Of a stretch of DNA of 64,000 nt, positions 8,015 to 16,631 are shown one piece after another. Position numbers and translations under genes: made by a program. The DNA is from Microbulbifer celer. Lineage in GTDB: Bacteria > Pseudomonadota > Gammaproteobacteria > Pseudomonadales > Cellvibrionaceae. Location: contig NZ_CP087715.1 of assembly GCF_020991125.1 (NCBI RefSeq), positions 1,949,501 through 2,013,500 on the forward strand. The letters run 5' to 3'. Below the pieces are notes generated by a model. The model ran no database searches, had not been told where the DNA came from, and saw nothing but the letters and a program-made list of their open reading frames with translations. Numbering within the stretch: the stretch's first letter is position 1; the number at the start of each line of letters is the position of its first letter.

Positions 8015-10303
8015 ATGTCCGAGCCCTCCCGTCGCCCCCTCGGTATGCTGGCATTGCTTGCCAGCGAAGACACGGCCAAGCCAGATGCCGATGGCGCAGC
8101 CACCCGTCGCCTGCAGAGTGCACTTGAACAATTACAGATTCAGGTCGTAGTCGCTGCCTCCGCCGAGGACACCATTACCCTGCTTCGCTCCAACCCGGCG
8201 ATTCAGTGCCTGCTGCTGAGCTGGGGACTCCCCGGTACCAACGCCACGCGGGGCGCATTGGAAGTCCTGGCGGAACTACGGGCACGTAATGAGCAGCTTC
8301 CGGTCTTTATGTTGGCAGACCGGGATTCCGCTGCAGGATTACCGCGCTACGCACTGGAGTTGACCAATGACTTTATCTGGATCCAGGAAGATACCCCGGT
8401 ATTTATTGGCGGGCGCATTCAGGCGGAAATCGCACGCTATCGCAAAAGCCTCGTGCCACCGATGTTCAAAGCGCTCCTGGAGTTTTCCAACGTGCATGAA
8501 TACTCCTGGCATACACCTGGGCATGCGGGTGGTACTGCCTTCCTGAAATCCCCCGTCGGGCGCGCGTTCCACGAATTCTACGGCGAGAATATGCTGCGCT
8601 CGGACCTGTCCATCTCCGTTGGTGAGCTGGGTTCACTGCTCGATCATACCGGCCCTATTGCAGACGGAGAAAAATACGCAGCCCGTGTATTTGGTGCCGA
8701 CCGCACTTACTACGTTACCAATGGCTCTTCCACCTCCAATCGTGTCATTCTCATGGCGTCGGTCAGCCGTGGCCAGGTGGCCCTGTGTGACCGCAATTGC
8801 CACAAGTCGGTGGAACATGCCATGACAATGTCCGGTGCAGTACCCACATACCTGATCCCGGTACGCAATCACTATGGCATTATCGGCCCGATTCCCCCTG
8901 CGCGCCTGACTCGAGCTGCGGTAAAGGAGGCCATTGACCAGAATCCACTTACCGCCGGCTGTGAAGACAAGACACCGGTCCATGCCGTCATCACCAACTC
9001 CACCTACGATGGACTTTGCTACAACGTACGCAAGGTGGAAGCACTGCTTGGAGAATCGGTAGACCGGCTGCACTTCGATGAGGCCTGGTACGCCTATGCC
9101 CGGTTCAACCCCCTGTATCGCGATCGCTTCGCGATGTATGACCAGGAGCGCGAAGACACGCCCGGTCCAACAAAGTTTGCAACCCATTCCACCCACAAAC
9201 TGCTGGCGGCACTCTCCCAGGCATCCATGATCCATATCCGCGACGGTCGCCGCCCGATTGAGCACGGCCGGTTCAACGAAGCATTTATGATGCATGCGTC
9301 CACCTCGCCCCTGTATTCCATCATGGCGTCCAATGACGTCAGCGCAGCAATGATGGCGGGGCCCGGAGGAGAAACCCTGACCGGCGAATCCATTGCCGAA
9401 GCCGTCGCCTTCCGCCAGACGATGGCGCGCTTGCACAGCGAATACATCGCCGATGGCGAATGGTTCTTCAACGGTTGGCAACCCGACAAAATCACCGACA
9501 CAGAAACCGGCAGAACCTATGCCTTCCACGAAGCGCCCCCCGAACAATTATGTAACGATCCGGAAGCCTGGATTTTAAGACCGGGCGACCACTGGCATGG
9601 CTTTGCAGAGCTGGAAGACCACTACTGCATGCTCGACCCGATAAAAGTATCCGTGGTCACACCCGGTGTAGAGAACGATGGCGCGCTCGCCAAACACGGA
9701 ATACCGGCGAGTATTGTGAGCAGCTATCTCGATAACCTGGGCATTGTGGTGGAGAAAACCACGGACTTCACCATTCTTTTCCTGTTTTCGCTGGGTATCA
9801 CCAAAGGGAAATGGGGAACCCTCATCAATGCCCTGCTGGCATTCAAGCGCGACTACGATCACAACCGGCCGCTGGTGGAATGTATTCCGTCCCTTACCAA
9901 TGAACATCCCGGCTACCGCGAGATGGGGCTCAAAGACCTGGCCGTCAAAATGTTTGCCAGTATGAAAGCACTGCGCACCACCACACATCTGGCGCAGGGC
10001 TTTTCCACCCTCCCCCATGCGGACTGCACACCGGTACAGGCGTATGAGGCACTGGTACGCAACGAGGTGGAAATGCTGCCACTTTCTCAACTTGCCGGCC
10101 GTACTGCCGCCACCGGCGTAGTGCCCTACCCGCCCGGCATTCCGCTACTGATGCCAGGAGAAAACTTCGGTGATGCCGAAGGAGCAGTACTGGGTTACTT
10201 AAAAGCCCTCGAAGCCTATGACCGGGAATTTCCCGGTTTCGGCCACGATAACCACGGCGTGGAAGTGCGTGATGGCGAGTACCGCATTTACGCCTTGAAA
10301 TAA
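8015..10303 (+). CDS. adiA: PLP-dependent basic amino acid decarboxylase, probably biosynthetic-fold arginine decarboxylase AdiA
   Basis: 762 residues, the size of the inducible Orn/Lys/Arg decarboxylases (E. coli AdiA is about 756). Residues 1-140 form the response-regulator-like wing domain. The PLP-binding core follows, with FDEAW near 354-358 and the Schiff-base lysine K395 in HSTHKLLAAL. The C-terminal domain contains PGIPLLMPGE. It removes CO2 from a basic amino acid, consuming a cytoplasmic proton. Arginine is preferred as substrate because the next gene is a close match to the arginine/agmatine antiporter AdiC; lysine or ornithine cannot be excluded from the sequence alone. The two genes are 27 bases apart and probably one operon. 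Confidence 0.85.
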   Translation: MSEPSRRPLGMLALLASEDTAKPDADGAATRRLQSALEQLQIQVVVAASAEDTITLLRSNPAIQCLLLSWGLPGTNATRGALEVLAELRARNEQLPVFMLADRDSAAGLPRYALELTNDFIWIQEDTPVFIGGRIQAEIARYRKSLVPPMFKALLEFSNVHEYSWHTPGHAGGTAFLKSPVGRAFHEFYGENMLRSDLSISVGELGSLLDHTGPIADGEKYAARVFGADRTYYVTNGSSTSNRVILMASVSRGQVALCDRNCHKSVEHAMTMSGAVPTYLIPVRNHYGIIGPIPPARLTRAAVKEAIDQNPLTAGCEDKTPVHAVITNSTYDGLCYNVRKVEALLGESVDRLHFDEAWYAYARFNPLYRDRFAMYDQEREDTPGPTKFATHSTHKLLAALSQASMIHIRDGRRPIEHGRFNEAFMMHASTSPLYSIMASNDVSAAMMAGPGGETLTGESIAEAVAFRQTMARLHSEYIADGEWFFNGWQPDKITDTETGRTYAFHEAPPEQLCNDPEAWILRPGDHWHGFAELEDHYCMLDPIKVSVVTPGVENDGALAKHGIPASIVSSYLDNLGIVVEKTTDFTILFLFSLGITKGKWGTLINALLAFKRDYDHNRPLVECIPSLTNEHPGYREMGLKDLAVKMFASMKALRTTTHLAQGFSTLPHADCTPVQAYEALVRNEVEMLPLSQLAGRTAATGVVPYPPGIPLLMPGENFGDAEGAVLGYLKALEAYDREFPGFGHDNHGVEVRDGEYRIYALK

Positions 10304-10330
10304 ATCGCCGGTGGGATAACAGGACGGAGA

Positions 10331-11821
10331 ATGGCAATGGCCAGCGAAACCGCTGAAGAGAACAAGATAGGCCTTTTTCCGGCGACCATGATGGTGGCCG
10401 GCAACATGATGGGGTCCGGGGTATTCATGTTGCCGGCAAACCTGGCCGCCGTAGGTAGCATCTCTCTGATCGGGTGGCTGATTACCGTCGCCGGCGCTGT
10501 GGCGCTTGCGCTGGTGTTTTCGCGACTGGCTGCCCTTTACCCGGCCGCCGGCGGGCCCTACGCCTACGCCCGCAAAGCATTCGGCGACTATATGGGCTAC
10601 CAGACCAACCTGGTTTACTGGCTTGCCAACGTGGTGGGCAACGTAGCGCTGGCAACCGCCGGTCTGGGTTACCTCATGCACTTTTTCCCCGCGCTACAGC
10701 ACCCCCTCGTATTCGCAATGGCACAGATCGCGGTCATCTGGATGCTGACTTACGCCAATATTCTGGGCCCGAAGACCGTAGGGCAGATCCAGTCCATGAC
10801 CACCGGGCTGGTACTGATTCCGATTCTGGGGACAGCCATACTGGGCTGGTTCTGGTTTGACAGCCAGACCTTTACCGCCGGGTGGAACGTATCCGGCAAA
10901 GGCTCTGCCAGCGCCGTCATGGCAACACTGACCTTCACGCTCTGGGCGTTCATCGGTGTCGAGACCGCATCGGTATCTGCAGGTGTGGTGAAAAACCCGA
11001 CCCGCAATGTGCCTATCGCGACGGTTAGCGGCGTACTGGTGGCCTCCGTCGCTTACGTCCTCAGCTCTACTGCGATCATGGGCATGATCCCGAATAAAGA
11101 ACTGATCACCTCGTCCGCACCGTTTGCCGATGCCGCACGCATCGCGCTCGGCAGTACGGCGGCCAATATCGTGGCTATCTGTGCGGCCATCGGCTGTATC
11201 GGTTCACTCGGAGGGTGGACGCTACTGGTGGGTCAGTCGGCAAAAGCCGCCGCCGATGATGGCCTGTTTCCCGCTCTGTTTTCCAAAACAAACCAGAAAG
11301 GCGTACCCAGCCTGGGGCTCGCACTGGTCGCCGTCCTGATGTCCCTGCAGGTACTTGCAACCATGTCGCCCACGGCCAGTGAACAGTTCGGCAAAATTGC
11401 GTCCATCGCCGTGATTATGACACTACTACCTTACATCTACTCGGCAGTAGCACTGAAGGTGTTGAGCTACGGCAAAATGCCTCCCAGACAGTACGGCATT
11501 TCAACCATCGTGCTTTTAATCGCCGCGATCTACTGCATGGTGGCTCTGGTCGGATCGGATGGTGCACAAACCCGTTGGTCCCTTATTTTTGTGGTCTTCA
11601 CTATCGTTTTCTATGCCCTCGCACTCAACCATAAACGGGCTGTACAGGAAGAGCACAAACTACCCGGGGGGCCCTCGCCGGGTTGGGTGCGCTTTGTCAC
11701 GCTCAGTGTCACCATCGCCGCCCTGGCACTCACATTCTGGTTATCAGTGGGGCAAATCAAAGACCTGAAAATACACCACCGTGAGCCACCACCGGTCGAT
11801 CGGCCGACTTTGGATGATTAA
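10331..11821 (+). CDS. adiC: Arginine/agmatine antiporter (APC family)
   Basis: 496 residues with about 12 membrane segments. It aligns by eye along its length with E. coli AdiC. The N-terminus has GNMMGSGVFMLPANLAA (AdiC: GNIMGSGVFLLPANLAA), WAFIGVETASV carries the gating Trp region, and GGWTLLVGQSAKAAADDGLF contains the Trp equivalent to AdiC W293. It would exchange external arginine for internal agmatine at the inner membrane, giving acid resistance with the upstream decarboxylase. An AGGACGGAGA ribosome-binding site precedes the start. The C-terminus is longer than in E. coli and hydrophilic. Confidence 0.9.
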   Translation: MAMASETAEENKIGLFPATMMVAGNMMGSGVFMLPANLAAVGSISLIGWLITVAGAVALALVFSRLAALYPAAGGPYAYARKAFGDYMGYQTNLVYWLANVVGNVALATAGLGYLMHFFPALQHPLVFAMAQIAVIWMLTYANILGPKTVGQIQSMTTGLVLIPILGTAILGWFWFDSQTFTAGWNVSGKGSASAVMATLTFTLWAFIGVETASVSAGVVKNPTRNVPIATVSGVLVASVAYVLSSTAIMGMIPNKELITSSAPFADAARIALGSTAANIVAICAAIGCIGSLGGWTLLVGQSAKAAADDGLFPALFSKTNQKGVPSLGLALVAVLMSLQVLATMSPTASEQFGKIASIAVIMTLLPYIYSAVALKVLSYGKMPPRQYGISTIVLLIAAIYCMVALVGSDGAQTRWSLIFVVFTIVFYALALNHKRAVQEEHKLPGGPSPGWVRFVTLSVTIAALALTFWLSVGQIKDLKIHHREPPPVDRPTLDD

Positions 11822-11842
11822 ACGAAATTTCGGACAATCAAA

Positions 11843-11868
11843 AAAGGGGAGCATCTCTGCTCCCCTTT
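11843..11868. terminator. Bidirectional rho-independent terminator between adiC and the SulP gene
   Basis: Perfect 11-base arms AAAGGGGAGCA (11843-11853) and TGCTCCCCTTT (11858-11868) with loop TCTC. The run of A on the left gives a T tract for the minus-strand transcript, and the TTT on the right serves the plus strand. It lies between convergent genes ending at 11821 and 11881. Confidence 0.85.
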
Positions 11869-11880
11869 CACCTGTCCAGA

Positions 11881-13521
11881 TTAGGCTGCACCGGTGGGCA
11901 ACGCACTCACGTCACCACCGACATCCACCTCATTCAGCGCTTTTTCTGCAGCCTGCAGAGCTTCGCTGCGGTCCCTGTAGGTGGCATCGGCCGGAATACG
12001 ACCATTCAGTCCCTTGAGTACGCCTTCAACCTCCTCGTTCATCCCGGCGAGAAAGAGCTGCTTGCCGCTGTCTTTGGCGTCCGTTGCGATAGTCTCCACA
12101 GCCATGGCCGCCGACAGATCCAATACCGGCATCGCGGAAAAATCCAGAATCAGCACCTTGGATCCCTGAGCGCTATGCTCACGAACATGGTGGCCGAGAT
12201 CCGCCGCAGCGCCAAAGCTCAGCGGGCCGCTGAACTCAAACAGGGCTATGCTATCGCGGTTGCGCTCCAGAATGGCCTTATCATCCTCACTGTCCAGATG
12301 TTCCGGCAGGTTGCGCAGACGCTCGATCTGCAGGCTTGCCACCTGCTTTACGTACGCCAGAGCCGCCAGAACAACACCAGCGCCAACTGCAGTGATCAGG
12401 TCGACAAACACGGTCATACCCAGCACCAGCACCATCAGTGCTAAATCCCAGCGGGGACCCTGGTGGGCGCGCTTGAGATACTTCCAATCGATGATGTCGA
12501 GGCCGACTTTTACCAGAATGCCCGCCAACACCGCCTGCGGAATATTTTCTGCCAACGGACCCAGACCGAGCGCGACCGCCAGCAGAACTAGCGCGTGGGT
12601 CATACCGGAGATCCGGGTCTGGCCGCCAGAGCGCACATTGACCACGGTACGCATGGTTGCGCCAGCACCGGCGATACCGCCAATAAAGCCGGCTGCGGTG
12701 TTACCAATGCCCTGACCAATCAGTTCTTTGTTGCTGTGGTGACGGGTGCGGGTCATGTTATCGGCAACCAGGGAGGTCAGCAGACTATCCAGCGCGCCAA
12801 GAACGGCGAGAATGATGGCCGCTTCCACCACCAGGAACATGTTTTCGCCACCAAACACTGGCATCTGCAGCTCCGGCAGCCCCGTGGGGATCGAGCCCAG
12901 GATAGGCACATCCAGCGCAAAGAAAGCGAGTACTGTACCGGCAATCAAGGCCGCGAGAGGTCCAGGCAGGTAGCGACCCCATTTCGCTGGCCACAGATAG
13001 ACCATTGCCAGGGTACCGAGACCGAGAACGAGGTTGGCTGGATGAATTGCCGACAGCGCTTCAGGCACATTGCCCAGCGCGCCCAGGGTGCCACTTGGGG
13101 AATCGTGCCCCAAGAGAGGGTTCAGCTGCAGGATGATGATGATCACGCCAATACCGGTCATGAAACCGGAAATCACCGGATACGGAACCAGGCGGATATA
13201 GTGCCCGACACCGAGTACCCCCATGAGCACCTGAAATACACCGGCAAGAATCACCGCGGTAAAGATGAGGCTGGCATCACCGGAGAGGCTGGCAAACAGC
13301 CCCGCCAGTACCACCACCATGGGGCCAGTAGGACCCGAGATCTGGGGGCCGGTACCGCCGAACAGCGCCGCAAAGAAACCCACGGCGATTGCGCCATACA
13401 TACCCGCCATGGGACCGAGGCCAGAGGCCACACCCAGCGCGAGCGCGAGCGGCAGAGCGACAACACCGGCAGTAATACCGCCGGTGATATCGCCCCGCAA
13501 ATTGGTTAAATCAAACTTCAT
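11881..13521 (-). CDS. SulP family anion transporter with STAS domain, probable bicarbonate uptake
   Basis: About 546 residues from the ATG at 13521 (MKFDLTNLRGDITGGITAG), which has AAGGGTGG upstream. A longer reading from 13614 would overlap the carbonic anhydrase gene. The membrane domain carries SulP signatures near the N-terminus (GLGPMAGMYGAIAVGF, GTGPQISGPTGPMVVV). The C-terminal STAS domain contains ILDFSAMPVLDLSAAMAVE. The gene starts just after a beta-carbonic anhydrase on the same strand; this pairing is known for bicarbonate-type SulP proteins such as BicA. Substrate is inferred from context; sulfate cannot be excluded. Confidence 0.85.
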   Translation of the reverse strand: MKFDLTNLRGDITGGITAGVVALPLALALGVASGLGPMAGMYGAIAVGFFAALFGGTGPQISGPTGPMVVVLAGLFASLSGDASLIFTAVILAGVFQVLMGVLGVGHYIRLVPYPVISGFMTGIGVIIIILQLNPLLGHDSPSGTLGALGNVPEALSAIHPANLVLGLGTLAMVYLWPAKWGRYLPGPLAALIAGTVLAFFALDVPILGSIPTGLPELQMPVFGGENMFLVVEAAIILAVLGALDSLLTSLVADNMTRTRHHSNKELIGQGIGNTAAGFIGGIAGAGATMRTVVNVRSGGQTRISGMTHALVLLAVALGLGPLAENIPQAVLAGILVKVGLDIIDWKYLKRAHQGPRWDLALMVLVLGMTVFVDLITAVGAGVVLAALAYVKQVASLQIERLRNLPEHLDSEDDKAILERNRDSIALFEFSGPLSFGAAADLGHHVREHSAQGSKVLILDFSAMPVLDLSAAMAVETIATDAKDSGKQLFLAGMNEEVEGVLKGLNGRIPADATYRDRSEALQAAEKALNEVDVGGDVSALPTGAA

Positions 13522-13534
13522 CACCACACCACCC

Positions 13535-14224
13535 TTAGGCTTTATTATCGCAAGCAGCCGCCGCCGCTTCTGCGGCAGCAAGTTGCTCACCAAAAATGGT
13601 GCGATAGCGTTCACTCATCGCGGTAAACTCGCGGGTGGCCTCGTCGAAGCACAGCACTTCACCGGTGCCGATGTTATACACCCAGCCGTGAAGCTGAATG
13701 CTGCCGTTGGCGATACCACTGGCTACCGAGGGGTGCGTGCGCACGTGTTGCAGTTGCTGCACCACGTTTTCCCGGGTCACTTCATCGAGATGATCTTTGC
13801 ACAGCTCACCGCCGTGGCGGCCGCGTACAACTTCAGTGGCTGCCCGACAGTGGCCCAGCCACTCCTTGACGTGTGGCAGGGTATCCAGGTTCTCCGGTGC
13901 AATGGCGCCTTTCATTGCACCACAGTCGGTGTGCCCGCAGATCACAATGTGGGAGACGCCCAGTGCCGCAACCGCGAATTCGATAGAAGCGGTGATGCCG
14001 CCGGTGTGACTGCTGTGCGGAGGTACCACATTGCCCGCGTTGCGACAGATAAACAGGTCGCCGGGTTCAGTCTGGGTTACCAGGTTGGGGTCAATACGCG
14101 AGTCTGCGCAGGTGATAAACAATACTTCTGGGCTCTGACCGTCCGCCAGTTCGGAAAACTTCGCTTTTTTCTCAGGAAAAACTTCATTCTGAAATTTCGC
14201 CACGCCATTGATCACGTGTTCCAT
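13535..14224 (-). CDS. can: Beta-class carbonic anhydrase
   Basis: 229 residues. The zinc ligands and the Asp/Arg dyad of beta-carbonic anhydrases are all present: C39, D41 and R43 in CADSR, then H98 and C101 in CGHTDCGA. The PGDLFICRNAGN segment is also typical. It interconverts CO2 and bicarbonate in the cytoplasm. Only 13 bases separate its stop from the SulP start, so the two are probably one operon that supplies and balances bicarbonate. The LysR-type gene at 14404 is divergent, with a 179-base shared control region. Confidence 0.95.
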   Translation of the reverse strand: MEHVINGVAKFQNEVFPEKKAKFSELADGQSPEVLFITCADSRIDPNLVTQTEPGDLFICRNAGNVVPPHSSHTGGITASIEFAVAALGVSHIVICGHTDCGAMKGAIAPENLDTLPHVKEWLGHCRAATEVVRGRHGGELCKDHLDEVTRENVVQQLQHVRTHPSVASGIANGSIQLHGWVYNIGTGEVLCFDEATREFTAMSERYRTIFGEQLAAAEAAAAACDNKA

Positions 14225-14403
14225 GAATCACTCCTTAGTGCTAACGGATGGTGGTGCTACTGGATAGCGGCGCTAATGTTTAGGCAAGCTAATAAACAGG
14301 CACTACCTGTGAATTCATTATTTTTTGATAGTTCAATAACAATAAATACCATTTGCTGATAACCTGACATAATCATAGCCGCTTAGCGACAGAGGTTTTC
14401 ACC

Positions 14404-15339
14404 GTGCAGAATTCGCCGACAATCAAGCAGTTACAGTACTTCGTCGCCATCGCGGACCGCACCAGCTATCGTCGTGCGGCTGAAGAGTTGGGCGTCAGCC
14501 AGCCCGCCCTGACCACCCAGATAAGCGCCCTGGAAGCAAACCTCGAAGTCACCCTGTTCGAGCGCTCCCGCGCCGGCACCCTGCTCACTCCGGAGGGGGG
14601 GGAATTGCTGCAAAAGGCGCGAACGGTCCTGCTTTCCATGCAGGAACTTCGCCAAACAGCCGACATGATTGCCCAGGGCCACCAAACCACGTACAAGCTG
14701 GGTGTGCCGCCGACACTGGGGCCCTATCTGCTGCCCAACGTCCTGCCGGGGCTCCACGCCCGCTACCATGCAATGAAGCTCTACGTGCGCGAAGCACCTC
14801 CGCGCCTGTTGCAGCGACAGCTGTCCGAGGGGTTGTACGACCTGGCCATCATGCCGATGCCTATTGAGGCCAACGACTTGACCGTCGAGCCCCTGTTCGT
14901 AGAGCCACTCAAATTCGTGGTACCCGCCGACCACCCCCTCGCCGGCAAGAAAAAGGTACACCCGGTGGACTTGCGGGGGGAAAAAGTGCTGACACTGGAA
15001 GAGCAGCACCATTTCCACCACCAGGTGCACGATATCTGCCGCAAGCTGGGCGCCACCCTGCAACGGGACTACGAGGGCACCAGCCTGGATACACTAAGGC
15101 AGATGGTGGTCATGGGGCTCGGCGTGGCCTTTCTGCCTGGCCTCTACGTGCATTCGGAAATGCACAACCCGGAAGCGTTAAAGGTGAGCGAGCTGAAATC
15201 CATGCCAATCCGCCGTCAACATGGTCTGGTCTGGCGAGCCAGCGCGCCCGGACGATTCTTCTACCGGGAGCTCGCCGCACTCCTGCGCGAAATCATTCAG
15301 GAACGGCTGGGGGATGTGGTGACCGTCCAGATGACGTAA
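14404..15339 (+). CDS. LysR-type regulator of the OxyR group lacking the peroxidatic cysteine
   Basis: 311 residues, GTG start. An N-terminal winged helix (residues 8-67, with SYRRAAEELGVSQPALTTQI) precedes a substrate-binding-like domain. The effector domain follows OxyR closely (LPNVLPGL, TLEEQHHFHHQVHDIC, TSLDTLRQMVVMGLGVAFLP). By hand alignment with E. coli OxyR, the resolving Cys208 is kept as C212, but the peroxidatic Cys199 is replaced by H203. It therefore should not sense peroxide by the classical disulfide. It lies divergent from the carbonic anhydrase/SulP pair, its most likely local target. The actual signal is unknown. Confidence 0.85.
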   Translation: MQNSPTIKQLQYFVAIADRTSYRRAAEELGVSQPALTTQISALEANLEVTLFERSRAGTLLTPEGGELLQKARTVLLSMQELRQTADMIAQGHQTTYKLGVPPTLGPYLLPNVLPGLHARYHAMKLYVREAPPRLLQRQLSEGLYDLAIMPMPIEANDLTVEPLFVEPLKFVVPADHPLAGKKKVHPVDLRGEKVLTLEEQHHFHHQVHDICRKLGATLQRDYEGTSLDTLRQMVVMGLGVAFLPGLYVHSEMHNPEALKVSELKSMPIRRQHGLVWRASAPGRFFYRELAALLREIIQERLGDVVTVQMT

Positions 15340-15413
15340 CCTGAGCCTGATAGCAAATATTCGGTATGCGTGATCAGCCCATACCGCCCCACCACCAACA
15401 CACATGGAGTCTT

Positions 15414-15683
15414 ATGGATCTGGAACACAGAGTGGACATCAAACAGGCATTACGCGTGTTCGAAATAATCACCCGCAAGGGCGAGAAAACCGAAGAGGGA
15501 TGGCGCTATCGCGGACTGACAGCGAGCACAGACTTTGACGGCTACACGGTATTTCTGCGTACAGCCAGCGTGGAATTGACCATCTTCTTCCACAACAAGT
15601 TTACCGTGGATTGCCGCAATGCCATGGAGCTGGAAGAGTTTATCGGCCTGCTGGAAAAGGTTGAGCGCAGCGATAGTCGCTAG
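15414..15683 (+). CDS. DUF3081 family protein
   Basis: 89 residues from the ATG at 15414, which has GGAG nine bases upstream; an earlier in-frame ATG at 15366 is less well placed. The conserved core includes LRVFEIITRKGEKTEEGW, GLTASTDFDGYTVFL and LTIFFHNKFTVD, as in DUF3081. It is probably a small cytoplasmic protein of unknown function. It lies 75 bases after the LysR gene and converges on miaE. Confidence 0.75.
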   Translation: MDLEHRVDIKQALRVFEIITRKGEKTEEGWRYRGLTASTDFDGYTVFLRTASVELTIFFHNKFTVDCRNAMELEEFIGLLEKVERSDSR

Positions 15684-15740
15684 TGGTCCATGCGGAAAAC
15701 TCGGTAACCGATCACTTCGCCACAGGCTCCAGGGCGACGC

Positions 15741-16361
15741 TTATGCCTGCCCCGGCACACCGCTGTGAAAGCGGAACTCCTTATCCCCCTCTTCCACCAG
15801 CCTTTGCTCCACCTCCAGCAATGCCTGCACCCGAGGAGCAATATCCTCTTCGGTCGCGTTCTGGGCGAGCGTCAGGTAATCGCGAAAATGTCGCGCTTCG
15901 GATTTCAGTAATGAGTAGTAAAACTTCTGCAGCTCATCATCCAGATGCGGCGCGATACGCGCAAATCGCTCGCAGGAGCGGGCCTCAATGATCGCGCCGC
16001 AAATCAGTGTATCGACCAGACGTCCGGGCTCTGCACCGCGCACTTCCTTACGCAACCCCGCCGCATAGCGCGAAGCGCTGATGTGGGGGTAAGCAATACC
16101 TCGCTTCTTCATGATCGCGATCACCTGCTCGAAATGCCGCAACTCCTCTCTCGCCAGCCGTGACATCTTGTTCAGCAGATCAAAGTTGTCCAGATAACGG
16201 AACATCAGGTTCAACGCCGTGCCCGCCGCCTTCTTCTCGCAATTGGCGTGATCCACCAACATCATTTCAGGCTCCGCCAGCGCGGCCTCAATCCAGGCAT
16301 CCGGCGTTTGGCAGAGCAGGAATTCGTGAATCGCAGAGAGATCGGGTACTTCGTTGGACAT
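15741..16361 (-). CDS. miaE: tRNA-(ms2io6A)-hydroxylase
   Basis: 206 residues from the ATG at 16361 (MSNEVPDLSAIHEFLL); the 73 residues of a longer reading frame upstream have no family similarity. It is a ferritin-like four-helix di-iron protein. Iron-ligand segments are visible as HANCEKKAAG, EELRHFEQV, IIEARSCERF and SEARHFRDYL. It hydroxylates ms2i6A37 of tRNAs that read UNN codons. It is divergent from the tus-like gene with about 270 bases between. Confidence 0.93.
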   Translation of the reverse strand: MSNEVPDLSAIHEFLLCQTPDAWIEAALAEPEMMLVDHANCEKKAAGTALNLMFRYLDNFDLLNKMSRLAREELRHFEQVIAIMKKRGIAYPHISASRYAAGLRKEVRGAEPGRLVDTLICGAIIEARSCERFARIAPHLDDELQKFYYSLLKSEARHFRDYLTLAQNATEEDIAPRVQALLEVEQRLVEEGDKEFRFHSGVPGQA

Positions 16362-16631
16362 GGCTAAGGGGACTGCTGATACGGCTTTCGCCACCCCGCG
16401 AATGCAGAGAGACGGTGATGACGCGCAGTATACCCTCTCCCCCGGCTCCTGGATAACCTTTGTGGATCTGGCACGATCTTTCTGGTTGGTGGAAATAACT
16501 CCCATTTGATAACGACTTATTAAGTGGATAATATTTAAGGTAGCAGCTGACCAGCCCATGCGGGTTACGGACCCCCTCAAGCGCTCACTGACAACCGCCT
16601 CGACACCAGGGTAATCAAGCAGGTCTCATCA

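Noticed and set aside
13521-13614. Longer N-terminus for the SulP protein
   Set aside because: The extra 31 codons overlap the carbonic anhydrase gene and lack similarity; the ATG at 13521 has a good ribosome-binding site.
16490-16631. Ter site for autoregulation of the tus-like gene
   Set aside because: The E. coli core GTTGTAAC is absent; the loosely similar word at 16505-16521 is too weak to list as a feature.
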